Positions 15,450 to 26,602 of a stretch of 64,000 bases of DNA are shown one piece after another. Position 1 is the first letter of the stretch, and each line of letters starts with the position of its first letter. The notes under the pieces were generated by a model that saw nothing but the letters and a program-made list of their open reading frames with translations, was not told the origin of the DNA and searched no databases. A program made the position numbers and the translations under genes. Source of the DNA: Actinoplanes lutulentus (GTDB lineage Bacteria > Actinomycetota > Actinomycetes > Mycobacteriales > Micromonosporaceae); contig NZ_QLMJ01000002.1 of NCBI RefSeq assembly GCF_003259845.1, positions 496,001-560,000 of the forward strand, given 5' to 3'.

Positions 15450-17515
15450 TGGGGTTTCGCCGTCTCTCCGCACTGATCATCGCCGGAGCGGCCGTGCTGG
15501 TCGCCCCGGTCCCGGCCGCCGCCCATCCCGGGCACGAGTTCCCGTCCGACTTCCAGAAGGTCACCCTCGACGATTTCCCGGGTGAGCCGATCGCGCTCGC
15601 GGTGCTGCCGGACAAGCGGGTGCTGCACACCGCCCGCACCGGTGAGGTCCGCATCCACGAGCCCTCCACCGGCCGCAACGTGCTGGCCGCCAAGATCCCG
15701 GTGTACCTGCACGACGAGGAGGGTGTGCAGGGCATCGCGATCGACCCGGACTTCGAGCACAACAAGTGGGTCTACGTCTACTACTCGCCGGTGCTGAACA
15801 CGCCGTCCGACGACCCGGCCACCCCGGGGATCAACGAGGGCGACGCACCCGCGACCGGGACCGCGGCCGACTTCGCGCCGTTCAAGGGGCATCTGCAGCT
15901 GTCCCGGTTCAAGCTGTCCGGCAACACGCTGCGGCTCGGCACCGAGCAGAAGATCCTCCAGGTGCCGACCGATCGCGGTCAGTGCTGCCACGTCGGCGGC
16001 AAGATCGATTTCGACCGGTCGGGCAACCTGCTGATCTCCACCGGTGACGACAGCAACCCGTTCTTCTCCGACGGGTACGCGCCGATCGACGAGCGGGCGA
16101 ACCGCAACCCGGTCTTCGACGCGCAGCGCAGCTCCGGCAACACCAACGACCTGCGCGGCAAGCTGCTGCGGATCAAGGTCGGCCAGAACGGTCGCTACAC
16201 CGTTCCGCGCGGCAATCTGTTCAAACCGGGCACACCCAAGACCAAGCCCGAGATCTACGCGATGGGCCTGCGCAACCCGTTCCGGTTCGCTGTCGACCCG
16301 GTGACGAACGTGGTCTACCTGGCCGATTACTCGCCGGACGCGCAGAGCGCCAACCCGGCGCGCGGGCCGGCCGGACAGGGCCGCTGGATGGCGATCGACA
16401 AGCCCGCCAACTACGGGTGGCCGTATTGCGTGGCGCCGGACCAGCCCTACATCGACTACGACTTCGCCACCGGCGTCTCGGGGGCGCCGTTCAACTGCGC
16501 GGCGCCGGTCAACGAGTCGCCGAACAACACCGGGCTGCGCAACCTGCCGCCGGTCGAGAAGGCCGAGGTCATCTATTCGTACGGGGCCAGCGCGACCTGG
16601 CCGGAGCTCGGGACGGGTGGCATCGGCCCGATGGGCGGCCCGGCGTACGACTACTCCGCCCGCAACAGGTCGCAGACCAAGTGGCCGAAGGAGTTCGACG
16701 GGCTGCCGCTCTTCGCCGAGTGGACCCGCGACTACGTGAAGGCCTTCCACCTGGACAAGCGCAACCAGGTCACCCAGATCGACCCGGTGCTGCCGAACCT
16801 GGTGTTCGACAACCCGATGGATCTGGAGTTCGGCCCGGACGGCGCGCTCTACGTACTGGAGTACGGCGACGGCTACTTCGCCGAGAACCCGGACGCCCAG
16901 CTGTCCCGGTTCGACTTCGTGCGGGGCAACCGGACGCCGATCCCGGTCGTCAAGGCCACCCCGACGTCCGGGGAGGCGCCGCTCACGGTGTCGTTCTCCA
17001 GCGCCGGCACGACCGACCCCGACGGCGACGCCCTGCGGTACGCGTGGGACTTCAACGCCGACGGCCGGGTCGACTCGCGGGAGCCGAACGCCACGTACAC
17101 GTTCACGGCCAACGGCAACTACCGCCCGGTCCTCAAGGTCACCGACAGCACCGGTCGCTCCGCGGCGGCCGAGGTGATCCTTCCGGTCGGCACCCTGGCG
17201 CCGGTCGTCACGTTCGTGTCGCCGGTCGAGGGGCAGCCGTTCGAGTTCGGCGACACGGTGAACTACGAGGTGGCGGTGACCGACGACCAGCCGGTCGACT
17301 GCGCCGACGTGACCGTGACGTACATCCTCGGGCACGCCGAGCACGGGCACCCGCTCTCCACGTCGGCGGGTTGCACCGGGTCGATCACGACCTTCGTGGA
17401 TCCCGGGCATGCCGGGGCCGAAGGGCTGACCGCGGTGTTCGTCGCGTCGTACACGGACGCCGGTGACCCGCCGCAGACCGGGACCGCGGAGGTGGTGCTG
17501 GACCCGGCCGACTGA
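15449..17515 (+). CDS. Secreted PQQ-dependent-type sugar dehydrogenase with PKD domain
   Basis: A 688-residue secreted protein. Residues 1-27 form a Sec signal (LSALIIAGAAVLVAPVPAAAH). The catalytic part (about 40-490) is a glucose/sorbosone dehydrogenase-like six-bladed propeller, with QGIAIDPDFEHNKWVYVYYS, GGKIDFDRSGNLLISTGDD, RNPFRFAVDP and FGPDGALYVLEYG. A PKD domain follows (about 500-590; TPTSGEAPLTVSFSSAGTTDPDGDALRYAWDF is split here by description only at its core FSSAGTTDPDGD), then a further beta-rich domain to the end. PQQ use is the family expectation; no PQQ synthesis genes are in the window. It is translationally coupled to the isomerase-like gene. Confidence 0.87.
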   Translation: MGFRRLSALIIAGAAVLVAPVPAAAHPGHEFPSDFQKVTLDDFPGEPIALAVLPDKRVLHTARTGEVRIHEPSTGRNVLAAKIPVYLHDEEGVQGIAIDPDFEHNKWVYVYYSPVLNTPSDDPATPGINEGDAPATGTAADFAPFKGHLQLSRFKLSGNTLRLGTEQKILQVPTDRGQCCHVGGKIDFDRSGNLLISTGDDSNPFFSDGYAPIDERANRNPVFDAQRSSGNTNDLRGKLLRIKVGQNGRYTVPRGNLFKPGTPKTKPEIYAMGLRNPFRFAVDPVTNVVYLADYSPDAQSANPARGPAGQGRWMAIDKPANYGWPYCVAPDQPYIDYDFATGVSGAPFNCAAPVNESPNNTGLRNLPPVEKAEVIYSYGASATWPELGTGGIGPMGGPAYDYSARNRSQTKWPKEFDGLPLFAEWTRDYVKAFHLDKRNQVTQIDPVLPNLVFDNPMDLEFGPDGALYVLEYGDGYFAENPDAQLSRFDFVRGNRTPIPVVKATPTSGEAPLTVSFSSAGTTDPDGDALRYAWDFNADGRVDSREPNATYTFTANGNYRPVLKVTDSTGRSAAAEVILPVGTLAPVVTFVSPVEGQPFEFGDTVNYEVAVTDDQPVDCADVTVTYILGHAEHGHPLSTSAGCTGSITTFVDPGHAGAEGLTAVFVASYTDAGDPPQTGTAEVVLDPAD

Positions 17516-17532
17516 TCGCGCGTCGTCGATGA

Positions 17533-17567
17533 GAGCCGGTCGGGCCGAGAGGCCCGGCCGGCTCTTT
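17533..17567 (+). terminator. Hairpin terminator after sugar dehydrogenase gene
   Basis: Arms 17533-17546 and 17551-17564 pair over 14 positions with one G-T wobble, loop GAGA, followed by TTTC. It lies 17 bases downstream of the stop codon. Confidence 0.85.
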
Positions 17568-17601
17568 CGGCGGTCTGTCAACCGAATGGACATAAAGAAA
17601 T

Positions 17602-17654
17602 GTTCATTGGTAGTCCGTTGACATGAGCGCAACGTGTTTGAACGGTCACCCAAA
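17602..17654 (+). promoter_or_regulatory. Possible PhoP-binding half-repeats upstream of phosphate transporter
   Basis: Two 11-base segments resemble the actinobacterial PHO-box unit GKTCAYYYRSG: GTTCATTGGTA at 17602-17612 and GGTCACCCAAA at 17644-17654. They are not adjacent, whereas PHO boxes normally consist of contiguous 11-base repeats, so this is weak. A TTGACA at 17618 has no convincing -10 partner. A 10-base palindrome GTACATGTAC follows at 17697-17706. Confidence 0.3.
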
Positions 17655-17753
17655 AATGATGTTTGGAAAACGGGAGGTTAACGGAGGCGGAATCTTGTAC
17701 ATGTACCGCTCACCCTATGGCCGCCGCACAGCAACCTCCGTCACGATCACGGC

Positions 17754-18980
17754 GTGACTGAAACATCCGTGATCTTGGCGCTGGTGGTCCTCACGGCCCT
17801 GGCCTTTGATTTCACCAACGGGTTCCATGACACCGCGAACGCGATGGCCACCTCCATCGCTACGAAAGCGCTGCGGCCCAAGACCGCCGTCGCGCTATCA
17901 GGTGTGCTGAACCTGGTCGGCGCCTTCCTCTCGGTCGAGGTCGCGCTCACCGTCACCAACGCCGTTGTCAAGATCCAGGACAAGAGCGGCCTGCCGAAAG
18001 CGGAACTTCTCGCCGACGGCGGCAGCGGGCTTCTCCTGATCATCTTGGCCGGCCTGGTCGGCGGCATCGTCTGGAACCTGCTGACCTGGCTCGTCGGTCT
18101 GCCCTCCAGTTCCTCGCACGCCCTCTTCGGCGGCCTCGTCGGCGCGACGATCGCCGGGCTCGGCTGGGGCGGCGTCAACTGGAACGGCGACGGCTCGAAG
18201 CTGGACGGGGTCGTCGGCAAGGTGCTGCTGCCCGCGGTGCTCTCTCCTGTCATCGCGGCCGTGGTCGCCGCGGTCGGCACCTGGATCATCTTCAAGATCA
18301 CGTCGGGGATCGCGGCGCGCTTCACCGACAAGGGCTTCCGCTGGGGCCAGATCGGCAGCGCCTCGCTGGTCTCCCTGGCGCACGGCACCAACGACGCGCA
18401 GAAGACGATGGGCGTGATCACCCTCGCGCTGATCGCGAGCGGTCACTGGAGCGACACCGAGAACATCCCGCTGTGGGTGAAGGTCTCCGCCGCTCTCGCC
18501 ATCGCGCTCGGCACCTACCTCGGCGGCTGGCGGATCATCCGCACGCTCGGCAAGGGCCTCACCGACATCAGCCCGCCGCAGGGCACCGCCGCGCAGTCCG
18601 GCGCCGCCGCGGTCATCCTCGCCTCCAGCCACCTCGGCTTCGCGCTCTCCACCACGCACGTCGCCACCGGCTCGGTGCTCGGCTCCGGCCTCGGCCGTCC
18701 CGGCGCCACCGTCCGCTGGGCCGTCGCCGGCCGGATGATCGCCGCCTGGATGATCACCCTCCCGGCCGCCGGCCTCGTCGGCGCGGTGATGTGGTGGGTC
18801 GGCGACATGGTCGGCGGCGTGGCCGGCGCACTTGTCGTCTTCACCCTGCTGGTGATCGCCTCGGTCGCGATGTACCTGCGCTCCCGCTCCGGTCGCGTCG
18901 ACTCGTCGAACGTGAACGACGACTGGGACGCCGCCGCCGAGACCCCGGTGGCTCCCATTCCCGCCACCGCGACGAACTGA
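17754..18980 (+). CDS. pit: PiT family inorganic phosphate transporter
   Basis: A 408-residue membrane protein (GTG start) that imports phosphate as a metal-phosphate complex driven by the proton gradient. The duplicated PiT signatures are present: GFHDTANAMATSIAT near residue 22 and SLAHGTNDAQKTMGVIT near 205. Two further repeated motifs, SSSHALFGGLVGA and SSHLGFALSTTHVATGSVLG, form the transport cavity. About ten membrane spans can be traced. A small membrane protein gene follows 11 bases after the stop, and a convergent glycerophosphodiesterase gene lies beyond a shared terminator, which together suggest phosphate acquisition. Confidence 0.93.
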   Translation: MTETSVILALVVLTALAFDFTNGFHDTANAMATSIATKALRPKTAVALSGVLNLVGAFLSVEVALTVTNAVVKIQDKSGLPKAELLADGGSGLLLIILAGLVGGIVWNLLTWLVGLPSSSSHALFGGLVGATIAGLGWGGVNWNGDGSKLDGVVGKVLLPAVLSPVIAAVVAAVGTWIIFKITSGIAARFTDKGFRWGQIGSASLVSLAHGTNDAQKTMGVITLALIASGHWSDTENIPLWVKVSAALAIALGTYLGGWRIIRTLGKGLTDISPPQGTAAQSGAAAVILASSHLGFALSTTHVATGSVLGSGLGRPGATVRWAVAGRMIAAWMITLPAAGLVGAVMWWVGDMVGGVAGALVVFTLLVIASVAMYLRSRSGRVDSSNVNDDWDAAAETPVAPIPATATN

Positions 18981-18991
18981 GAGACGACGAC

Positions 18992-19303
18992 ATGCACAAC
19001 CTGGGATTCGCACTCGACGGCGCGTGGCAGGTCCTGCTCGCCGGCCTGGTCCTCGGCGCCGGCCTGCCGATCATCTTCGCCCTCGGCATCCGGTCGCTCG
19101 CCTGGGGCGCCGGTGAGGCCTCGGTGACCGGCAGCGGCGTGACCGCGCCCGGCCCGCGCCGCCCGATCGGCACCGTGATCGGTTACCTGCTCTTCGCGGT
19201 CGTGATCCTCGGCGTGGTCCTCGGGATCACGTTCATCGTGGCCGGCGGCTTCGGCTACAAGCTGGACTTCTCCAACGTCTTCCCGACCCTGATCGAGAAG
19301 TAG
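18992..19303 (+). CDS. Small membrane protein co-transcribed with pit
   Basis: A 103-residue protein with two hydrophobic spans (about 12-33 and 63-87), a glycine/alanine-rich loop between them and a short C-terminal FSNVFPTLIEK tail. The ATG lies 11 bases behind the pit stop. I recognise the arrangement from actinobacterial genomes, where a small protein often follows pit, but I know no assigned function. An accessory or regulatory subunit of the phosphate transporter is the simplest inference. Confidence 0.75.
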   Translation: MHNLGFALDGAWQVLLAGLVLGAGLPIIFALGIRSLAWGAGEASVTGSGVTAPGPRRPIGTVIGYLLFAVVILGVVLGITFIVAGGFGYKLDFSNVFPTLIEK

Positions 19304-19313
19304 CACATTCTTC

Positions 19314-19343
19314 GATGGCCCGGCGCTCGCGCGCCGGGCCATC
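19314..19343. terminator. Bidirectional 13-bp hairpin between pit operon and GDPD gene
   Basis: Arms 19314-19326 and 19331-19343 are perfectly complementary (GATGGCCCGGCGC), loop TCGC, with a T-rich stretch on the plus side. It lies between convergent stops at 19303 and 19351 and can serve both transcripts. Confidence 0.9.
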
Positions 19344-19350
19344 ACTGTTT

Positions 19351-20442
19351 TCAGACCAGGGAGCGAGCCAGGACGCCCACGTCCGGGTTGTCGGTGAAGA
19401 GGCCGTCGATCCCGGTACGCAGGAACGTCACCTGCTCGTCGATCGCCTTACCGTAAGCGGCCACGTCCGTGCCCACCCGCAGCTCAGCCGGCAGGAACGA
19501 GTTCTCCGCCCGGAACGTGTACGGGATGACCTTGAGGCCGGCCTGGTGGGCGTTCTTCACCAGCGCGGTCGGCGTACCCAGGGTGCCGTCCGCATTGCGC
19601 GGGATGATCTGGCCCTTCTCCGGGCCGAGACCGTCGACGAACTGGGAGAGCTCCTTCAGCCCGGCCGGCGTCAGGTAATCGGCGTAACTGCGCGGGTCGT
19701 TGAACGGCCCACCGGCCCCGCCGGTCAGGAACACCAGCGGAACCTGGACGCGGTGCTTGTCGGCGAGCTCACGCAGGTTCGCGGCCTCGAACGACTGCAC
19801 GAAGACCTTCGCACCGCGCCGGTCGAGTCCGTTGCGGCGCAGGACGCGGACGAGCGTGCCTTCCAGCGGCAGGCCCAGCCGCTGGAAGTACGTCGGGTGC
19901 TTGGTCTCCGGGAAGACGCCGATCTCGCGGTCGAGCTCCTTGGACAGGCGCTTGCGCAGGTCGAGGACCTCCTGGAAGGTCGGCACCGGGAAACGGCCGT
20001 CGTACAGCGTGTTCCGCTGCCGGATCGCCGGGATCCGCTCGGTCGCGCGCAGCGTCTTCAGCTCGGCGAGGGTGAAGTCCTCGGTGAACCAGCCGGTCAC
20101 GCTGATCCCGTCGAGCAGCACGGTCTTCTTGCGGGCCGCGAACTCGGGCCGCGACGACACGTCGGTCGTCCCGCCGATCTCCGGCTCGTGCCGGCACACC
20201 AGGACGCCGTCCTTGGTGATCACCAGGTCCGGCTCCATGTAGTCGGCGCCCAGCCGCGCCGCCAGCTCGTACGACGCGAGCGTGTGCTCCGGCCGGTAGC
20301 CGGACGCCCCGCGGTGGCCCACCACCAGCTTCTTCGTGCTGCTGCTGTTGCCGGCCAGCGCGGGTGCGGCGACGGTGCCGGCCAGCGCCGGAGCGGCGGC
20401 GGCCGCCGCTCCGATACGCAGCACCTGACGGCGATCTGCCAC
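19351..20442 (-). CDS. Tat-exported glycerophosphodiester phosphodiesterase
   Basis: A 363-residue GlpQ-type enzyme that releases glycerol-3-phosphate from phospholipid head-group diesters outside the membrane. The GTG at 20442 is chosen because GGAGGA lies just upstream; a GTG four codons earlier overlaps that signal. A twin-arginine signal (ADRRQVLRIGAAAAAAPALAG) is followed by the GDPD catalytic core HRGASGYRPEHTLASY, the acidic pair in YMEPDLVITKDG and the second histidine in VLVCRHEPEI; a late FTDNPD motif closes the barrel. It is convergent with the pit operon, consistent with phosphate scavenging, although no clear PHO box precedes it. Confidence 0.92.
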   Translation of the reverse strand: MADRRQVLRIGAAAAAAPALAGTVAAPALAGNSSSTKKLVVGHRGASGYRPEHTLASYELAARLGADYMEPDLVITKDGVLVCRHEPEIGGTTDVSSRPEFAARKKTVLLDGISVTGWFTEDFTLAELKTLRATERIPAIRQRNTLYDGRFPVPTFQEVLDLRKRLSKELDREIGVFPETKHPTYFQRLGLPLEGTLVRVLRRNGLDRRGAKVFVQSFEAANLRELADKHRVQVPLVFLTGGAGGPFNDPRSYADYLTPAGLKELSQFVDGLGPEKGQIIPRNADGTLGTPTALVKNAHQAGLKVIPYTFRAENSFLPAELRVGTDVAAYGKAIDEQVTFLRTGIDGLFTDNPDVGVLARSLV

Positions 20443-20563
20443 GTTCTCCTCCACGAGTTCGGTGCCCGGCGCGTGCCGCCGAACTGTCCGCTCGCAGTCC
20501 AGGTGACCGATTCGTCGAGGAGGAGAACTGATCGTGGCGTGTCCGCAAACGCCCAGCCAAGGA

Positions 20564-23521
<2,958 letters not shown>

Positions 23522-23565
23522 GGGATCGAAGTCTAGGTGGGGCTTTACGGGGGTACGAACCGAAC

Positions 23566-24708
23566 ATGCTTGCCGGAGATCTTTACACCTTTCAGGGGCT
23601 CCTGTCGGATGACGAGTCCGCGATCGTGCAGCGGGTGCGGGACTTCCTCGCCGCCGAGGTGACGCCGATCGCGAACGAGTACTGGACCCGGGCCGAGTTC
23701 CCGACCCACTTGATCAAGAGATTCGCCGGGCTAGGCCTGGCCGGTGCGGAACACTCGTCGCTGCTGGGCGGCTGGCTCGCCCTGGAGATGGGCCATGCGG
23801 ATGCGTCGATGGCGACGTTCTACGGCGTGCACGCGGGCCTCGCCATGGGCAGCATCCAGACGTGCGGGTCGCCGGAGCAGCAGGAACGCTGGCTGCCCGC
23901 GATGACCTCGTTCGACACGATCGGGGCGTTCGCGCTGACCGAGCCGACCGGCGGGTCGGACGTGGCCGCCGGGTTGCGGACCACCGCCCGGCGCGAGGGC
24001 GACACCTGGGTCCTGAACGGGCAGAAGCGCTGGATCGGCAACGCCACCTTCGCCGACCTGGTCGTGGTCTGGGCCCGCGATGTGGAGGACAACCAGGTCA
24101 AGGGCTTCGTGGTGCCGGGCGACGCACCGGGTTTCACCGCCACCAAGATCGAGAACAAGATCGCTCTGCGGATCGTACAAAATGCGGATCTTGATTTTGC
24201 CGACGTGCGGGTTCCGGAGATCGATCGGTTGCAGCGGGCCAACTCGTTCAAGGACACCGCGAAGGTGCTGCGGGAGACCCGCGCCGGAGTGGCCTGGCAG
24301 GCGGTCGGCGTGATGCTGGCGGCCTATGAGATCGCCCTGGAGTATTCCAAGGAACGGCATCAGTTCGGCCGGCCGATCGCGAAGTTCCAGCTCGTGCAGG
24401 ATCTGCTGGTCCGGATGGTGGGGAACGTGACCGCTTCGCTGGGGATGTGCGTGCGGCTGGCGCAGTTGCAGGACGAGGGTGTGTACAAGGACGAGCATTC
24501 GGCGCTGGCGAAGGCGTACTGCACGACCCGGATGCGGGAGGTGGTCGGTTGGGCGCGCGAGCTGCTCGCCGGCAACGGGATCGTGCTGGACTACGACATC
24601 GGGCGGTTCGTCGCGGACGCCGAGGCTCTCTACTCGTACGAGGGCACGCGCGAGATCAACTCGTTGATCGTGGGCCGGGCGATCACCGGCCACGGAGCGT
24701 TCGTGTAG
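23566..24708 (+). CDS. Acyl-CoA dehydrogenase, glutaryl-CoA dehydrogenase-like
   Basis: A 380-residue FAD enzyme that introduces the alpha-beta double bond in acyl-CoA thioesters. FAD-binding segments include FALTEPTGGSD and LNGQKRWIGNATFAD; the catalytic glutamate is in YSYEGTREINSLIVGRAITG, which most resembles glutaryl-CoA dehydrogenases and their relatives. The chain is of standard length with the N-terminal helical, central beta and C-terminal helical domains. It diverges from glyQS and ends before a large inverted repeat. No electron-transfer flavoprotein or CoA-ligase genes accompany it, so the acyl substrate cannot be named. Confidence 0.9.
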   Translation: MLAGDLYTFQGLLSDDESAIVQRVRDFLAAEVTPIANEYWTRAEFPTHLIKRFAGLGLAGAEHSSLLGGWLALEMGHADASMATFYGVHAGLAMGSIQTCGSPEQQERWLPAMTSFDTIGAFALTEPTGGSDVAAGLRTTARREGDTWVLNGQKRWIGNATFADLVVVWARDVEDNQVKGFVVPGDAPGFTATKIENKIALRIVQNADLDFADVRVPEIDRLQRANSFKDTAKVLRETRAGVAWQAVGVMLAAYEIALEYSKERHQFGRPIAKFQLVQDLLVRMVGNVTASLGMCVRLAQLQDEGVYKDEHSALAKAYCTTRMREVVGWARELLAGNGIVLDYDIGRFVADAEALYSYEGTREINSLIVGRAITGHGAFV

Positions 24709-24741
24709 CGGTGCCCGCGCCGGCAGGCCCCTTCTTTTCCG

Positions 24742-24791
24742 CGATCTTGAGCGATTTTCCACCTTGGGGGGTTGAGAATCGCTCAAGATCG
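24742..24791. terminator. 15-bp perfect inverted repeat between convergent genes
   Basis: Arms 24742-24756 (CGATCTTGAGCGATT) and 24777-24791 are exact reverse complements around a 20-base loop containing a six-G run. It lies between convergent stops at 24708 and 24802, so it can act as a bidirectional terminator. The large loop and lack of a T tract are unusual; it may instead be a dispersed palindromic element. Confidence 0.65.
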
Positions 24792-24801
24792 GCGGCGGCG
24801 G

Positions 24802-25548
24802 TCAGACGTAGGCGATCTCGGTGGCCGTCTGGGTGGCCGTGTAGGACAGCTGGCAGCGGGTCGGCTGGCCGGGCTCGCGCGCGACACTCGACCAGGTCAC
24901 GTAGAAGTGCCCGGCCGGCTTCGTCGGGGCGAGGTCGAACTCGGCGGGTCCGGCGCCGTCGGGGAAGTCCCGCCAGCCCGGGTCGCCGGGCTCGTGCTTG
25001 TTCCACGGGTCCGGGGTGAAGCCGAGGCTGCCGCCGGACCGGGTCTGCCCGCAGTCACGCTGGAAACTCAGGTGCACCGGTCCCTGACCCAGCGTCAGCT
25101 CCGGGCTGTGCGCCCGGCAGACCGGCGCGCACTGCATGTTCGTCGCTTTCCAGGTGTAGATCAGGCGCTTGACGGTACGGGTCGTGTAAACGGCCAGGTA
25201 GTCACTGCCGGAGGCTTCGCCGCGCTTCTTGTTGCCCCGGTACACCGCCTGGTAGTCACCGGACGTGGTCGCCGTCAGGGTGGTGCTGAACCGGCCCGTC
25301 GCCGACGCCGCGATCCGGCCGATCCTCGCGTACGCGTCGTCCTCCGACTTGCGGAAGTACAGGTCGACCGGCCCGGCGTTGCCGGAGTCGCCGGCACCCG
25401 CCTCGCCGGCCAGGGTGATCCGGGAGCCCTTCGTGACCGCGTCCGGCGAGACCGCGAACGTCATCTCCGTCACCGGGCCGCGCACCACCGGGGCCTGCGC
25501 TCCGGAGGCCAGCACGGTGGCGGCCACTAACAAATGGGTCCCGAGCAT
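24802..25548 (-). CDS. Secreted hypothetical protein with Ig-like N-terminal domain
   Basis: A 248-residue protein with a short Sec signal (LLVAATVLASGAQA). The first half (about 25-125) reads as an Ig-like fold: MTFAVSPDAVTKGSRITLAGEAG, then VDLYFRKSEDDAYARIG and GRFSTTLTATTSGDYQAVYRG, a pattern common in surface proteins that bear sugar- or wall-contacting repeats. The second half contains four cysteines (in MQCAPVCRAH, QRDCGQ and TRCQLSY), compatible with two disulfides, and has no family I can name. It stands alone, with an 160-base upstream region shared with the divergent DUF6082 gene. Confidence 0.65.
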   Translation of the reverse strand: MLGTHLLVAATVLASGAQAPVVRGPVTEMTFAVSPDAVTKGSRITLAGEAGAGDSGNAGPVDLYFRKSEDDAYARIGRIAASATGRFSTTLTATTSGDYQAVYRGNKKRGEASGSDYLAVYTTRTVKRLIYTWKATNMQCAPVCRAHSPELTLGQGPVHLSFQRDCGQTRSGGSLGFTPDPWNKHEPGDPGWRDFPDGAGPAEFDLAPTKPAGHFYVTWSSVAREPGQPTRCQLSYTATQTATEIAYV

Positions 25549-25710
25549 TGTGCGGTCCTTCCAGGTCGGTTGCCGCCAGAAAGTACCAAATCATCCTTTA
25601 AGTCCGCTCATCCTGGCGTGCGCGCCGAGCAACAAATGCTCATTCGGTAGTGATGAGGTTGCGCTGAGTGCTCACCCTCAACTCATCACCATCGATGTAG
25701 GAGGCGGGCT

Positions 25711-26484
25711 GTGGCGCTTGGTTCAAAAATCTCCCGGAGAACCCGCCGGGCGCTGGAGACCGGAGCACTTCCGGTCGTGGCGCTGTTCGTGGTCCTTGTC
25801 GTCACTCTCGGCGCGCCCCTGCTGATGGTCCTTCTCGCCGACGCGAGTCTGCCCTGGGGCCGGCTGGCAGAGGTCGGCGAGGCTTTCGGCGGGGCTTCGG
25901 CGCTGCTTTCCGCGATCGCGCTGAGCGGCGTGGTGGCGTCGTTGCTCTTTCAGCAAAGGCAGATCAGGCAGCAGGTCGCCGATATTGAGGGACAGCACCA
26001 CATGGAATTGGTCAAGCTGGCGATCGATAATCCGGAACTGATCGAAGTGCTGGACGGAGAGTCTGCGAACAGCTCCCAGGCGCGAAAGGAGATTTATGCC
26101 AATCTCACCCTGATGTATTGGCTCAGGCTCTGGGAGCTTGGGCAAATAGACAATGACCAACTGAGAACCATGGCGTCCCGAATGTTTTTGAGTGCTGTGT
26201 CGCGTTGCTGGTGGAGGCGGGTCGGCGGGATCTGGATCGGCACCCGTGAACGCCCACAGCGGAGGGCATTCATGTCAATCGTGAGCGAGGAGATGACGTC
26301 GGCCGAAAAGGCAGCTGCCGTGTCCACGTCATCGGGAGCGGAGGCTGGCCGCGATGTCGATCACCCAAGGGTCGGGGTGGGAGCGCCGGCGGCGCTTGTG
26401 TCCCTCGGGATGGTTGTTGTCGGAACGGCCGTGACCGGATATATCTATGGTCGATGGAATCGGCATCGCGCAAATCATGAATAA
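25711..26484 (+). CDS. DUF6082 family membrane protein
   Basis: A 257-residue protein with GTG start behind AGGAGG. It has a first membrane span at about 20-43, a second at about 55-75 (FGGASALLSAIALSGVVASLLFQQ) and then the cytosolic segment RQIRQQVADIEGQHHMELVKLAIDNPELIEVLDG, the hallmark of actinobacterial DUF6082 proteins, which are frequent in Streptomyces and of unknown function. Unlike the shorter versions I know, this one has a third hydrophobic segment near the C-terminus (about 222-245, LVSLGMVVVGTAVTGYIYG). The second half is visibly less GC-rich than neighbouring genes, hinting at horizontal acquisition. Confidence 0.7.
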   Translation: MALGSKISRRTRRALETGALPVVALFVVLVVTLGAPLLMVLLADASLPWGRLAEVGEAFGGASALLSAIALSGVVASLLFQQRQIRQQVADIEGQHHMELVKLAIDNPELIEVLDGESANSSQARKEIYANLTLMYWLRLWELGQIDNDQLRTMASRMFLSAVSRCWWRRVGGIWIGTRERPQRRAFMSIVSEEMTSAEKAAAVSTSSGAEAGRDVDHPRVGVGAPAALVSLGMVVVGTAVTGYIYGRWNRHRANHE

Positions 26485-26602
26485 AGGCACGCCAGGACAT
26501 CTCGACGCATGCGCTGTTAGCAACCGAATAAGACCCCTTTCGCCACATCGCCGAGGATATCCGCGCGGTGTGGGCTGCTCCTATAGCCCGATGCCAAGCC
26601 CT

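Noticed and set aside
15167..17653. Long open frame of over 800 codons on the minus strand
   Set aside because: It is antisense to the sugar dehydrogenase, has Arg/Val/Gly-biased low-complexity translation and no ribosome-binding site; a GC-bias shadow.
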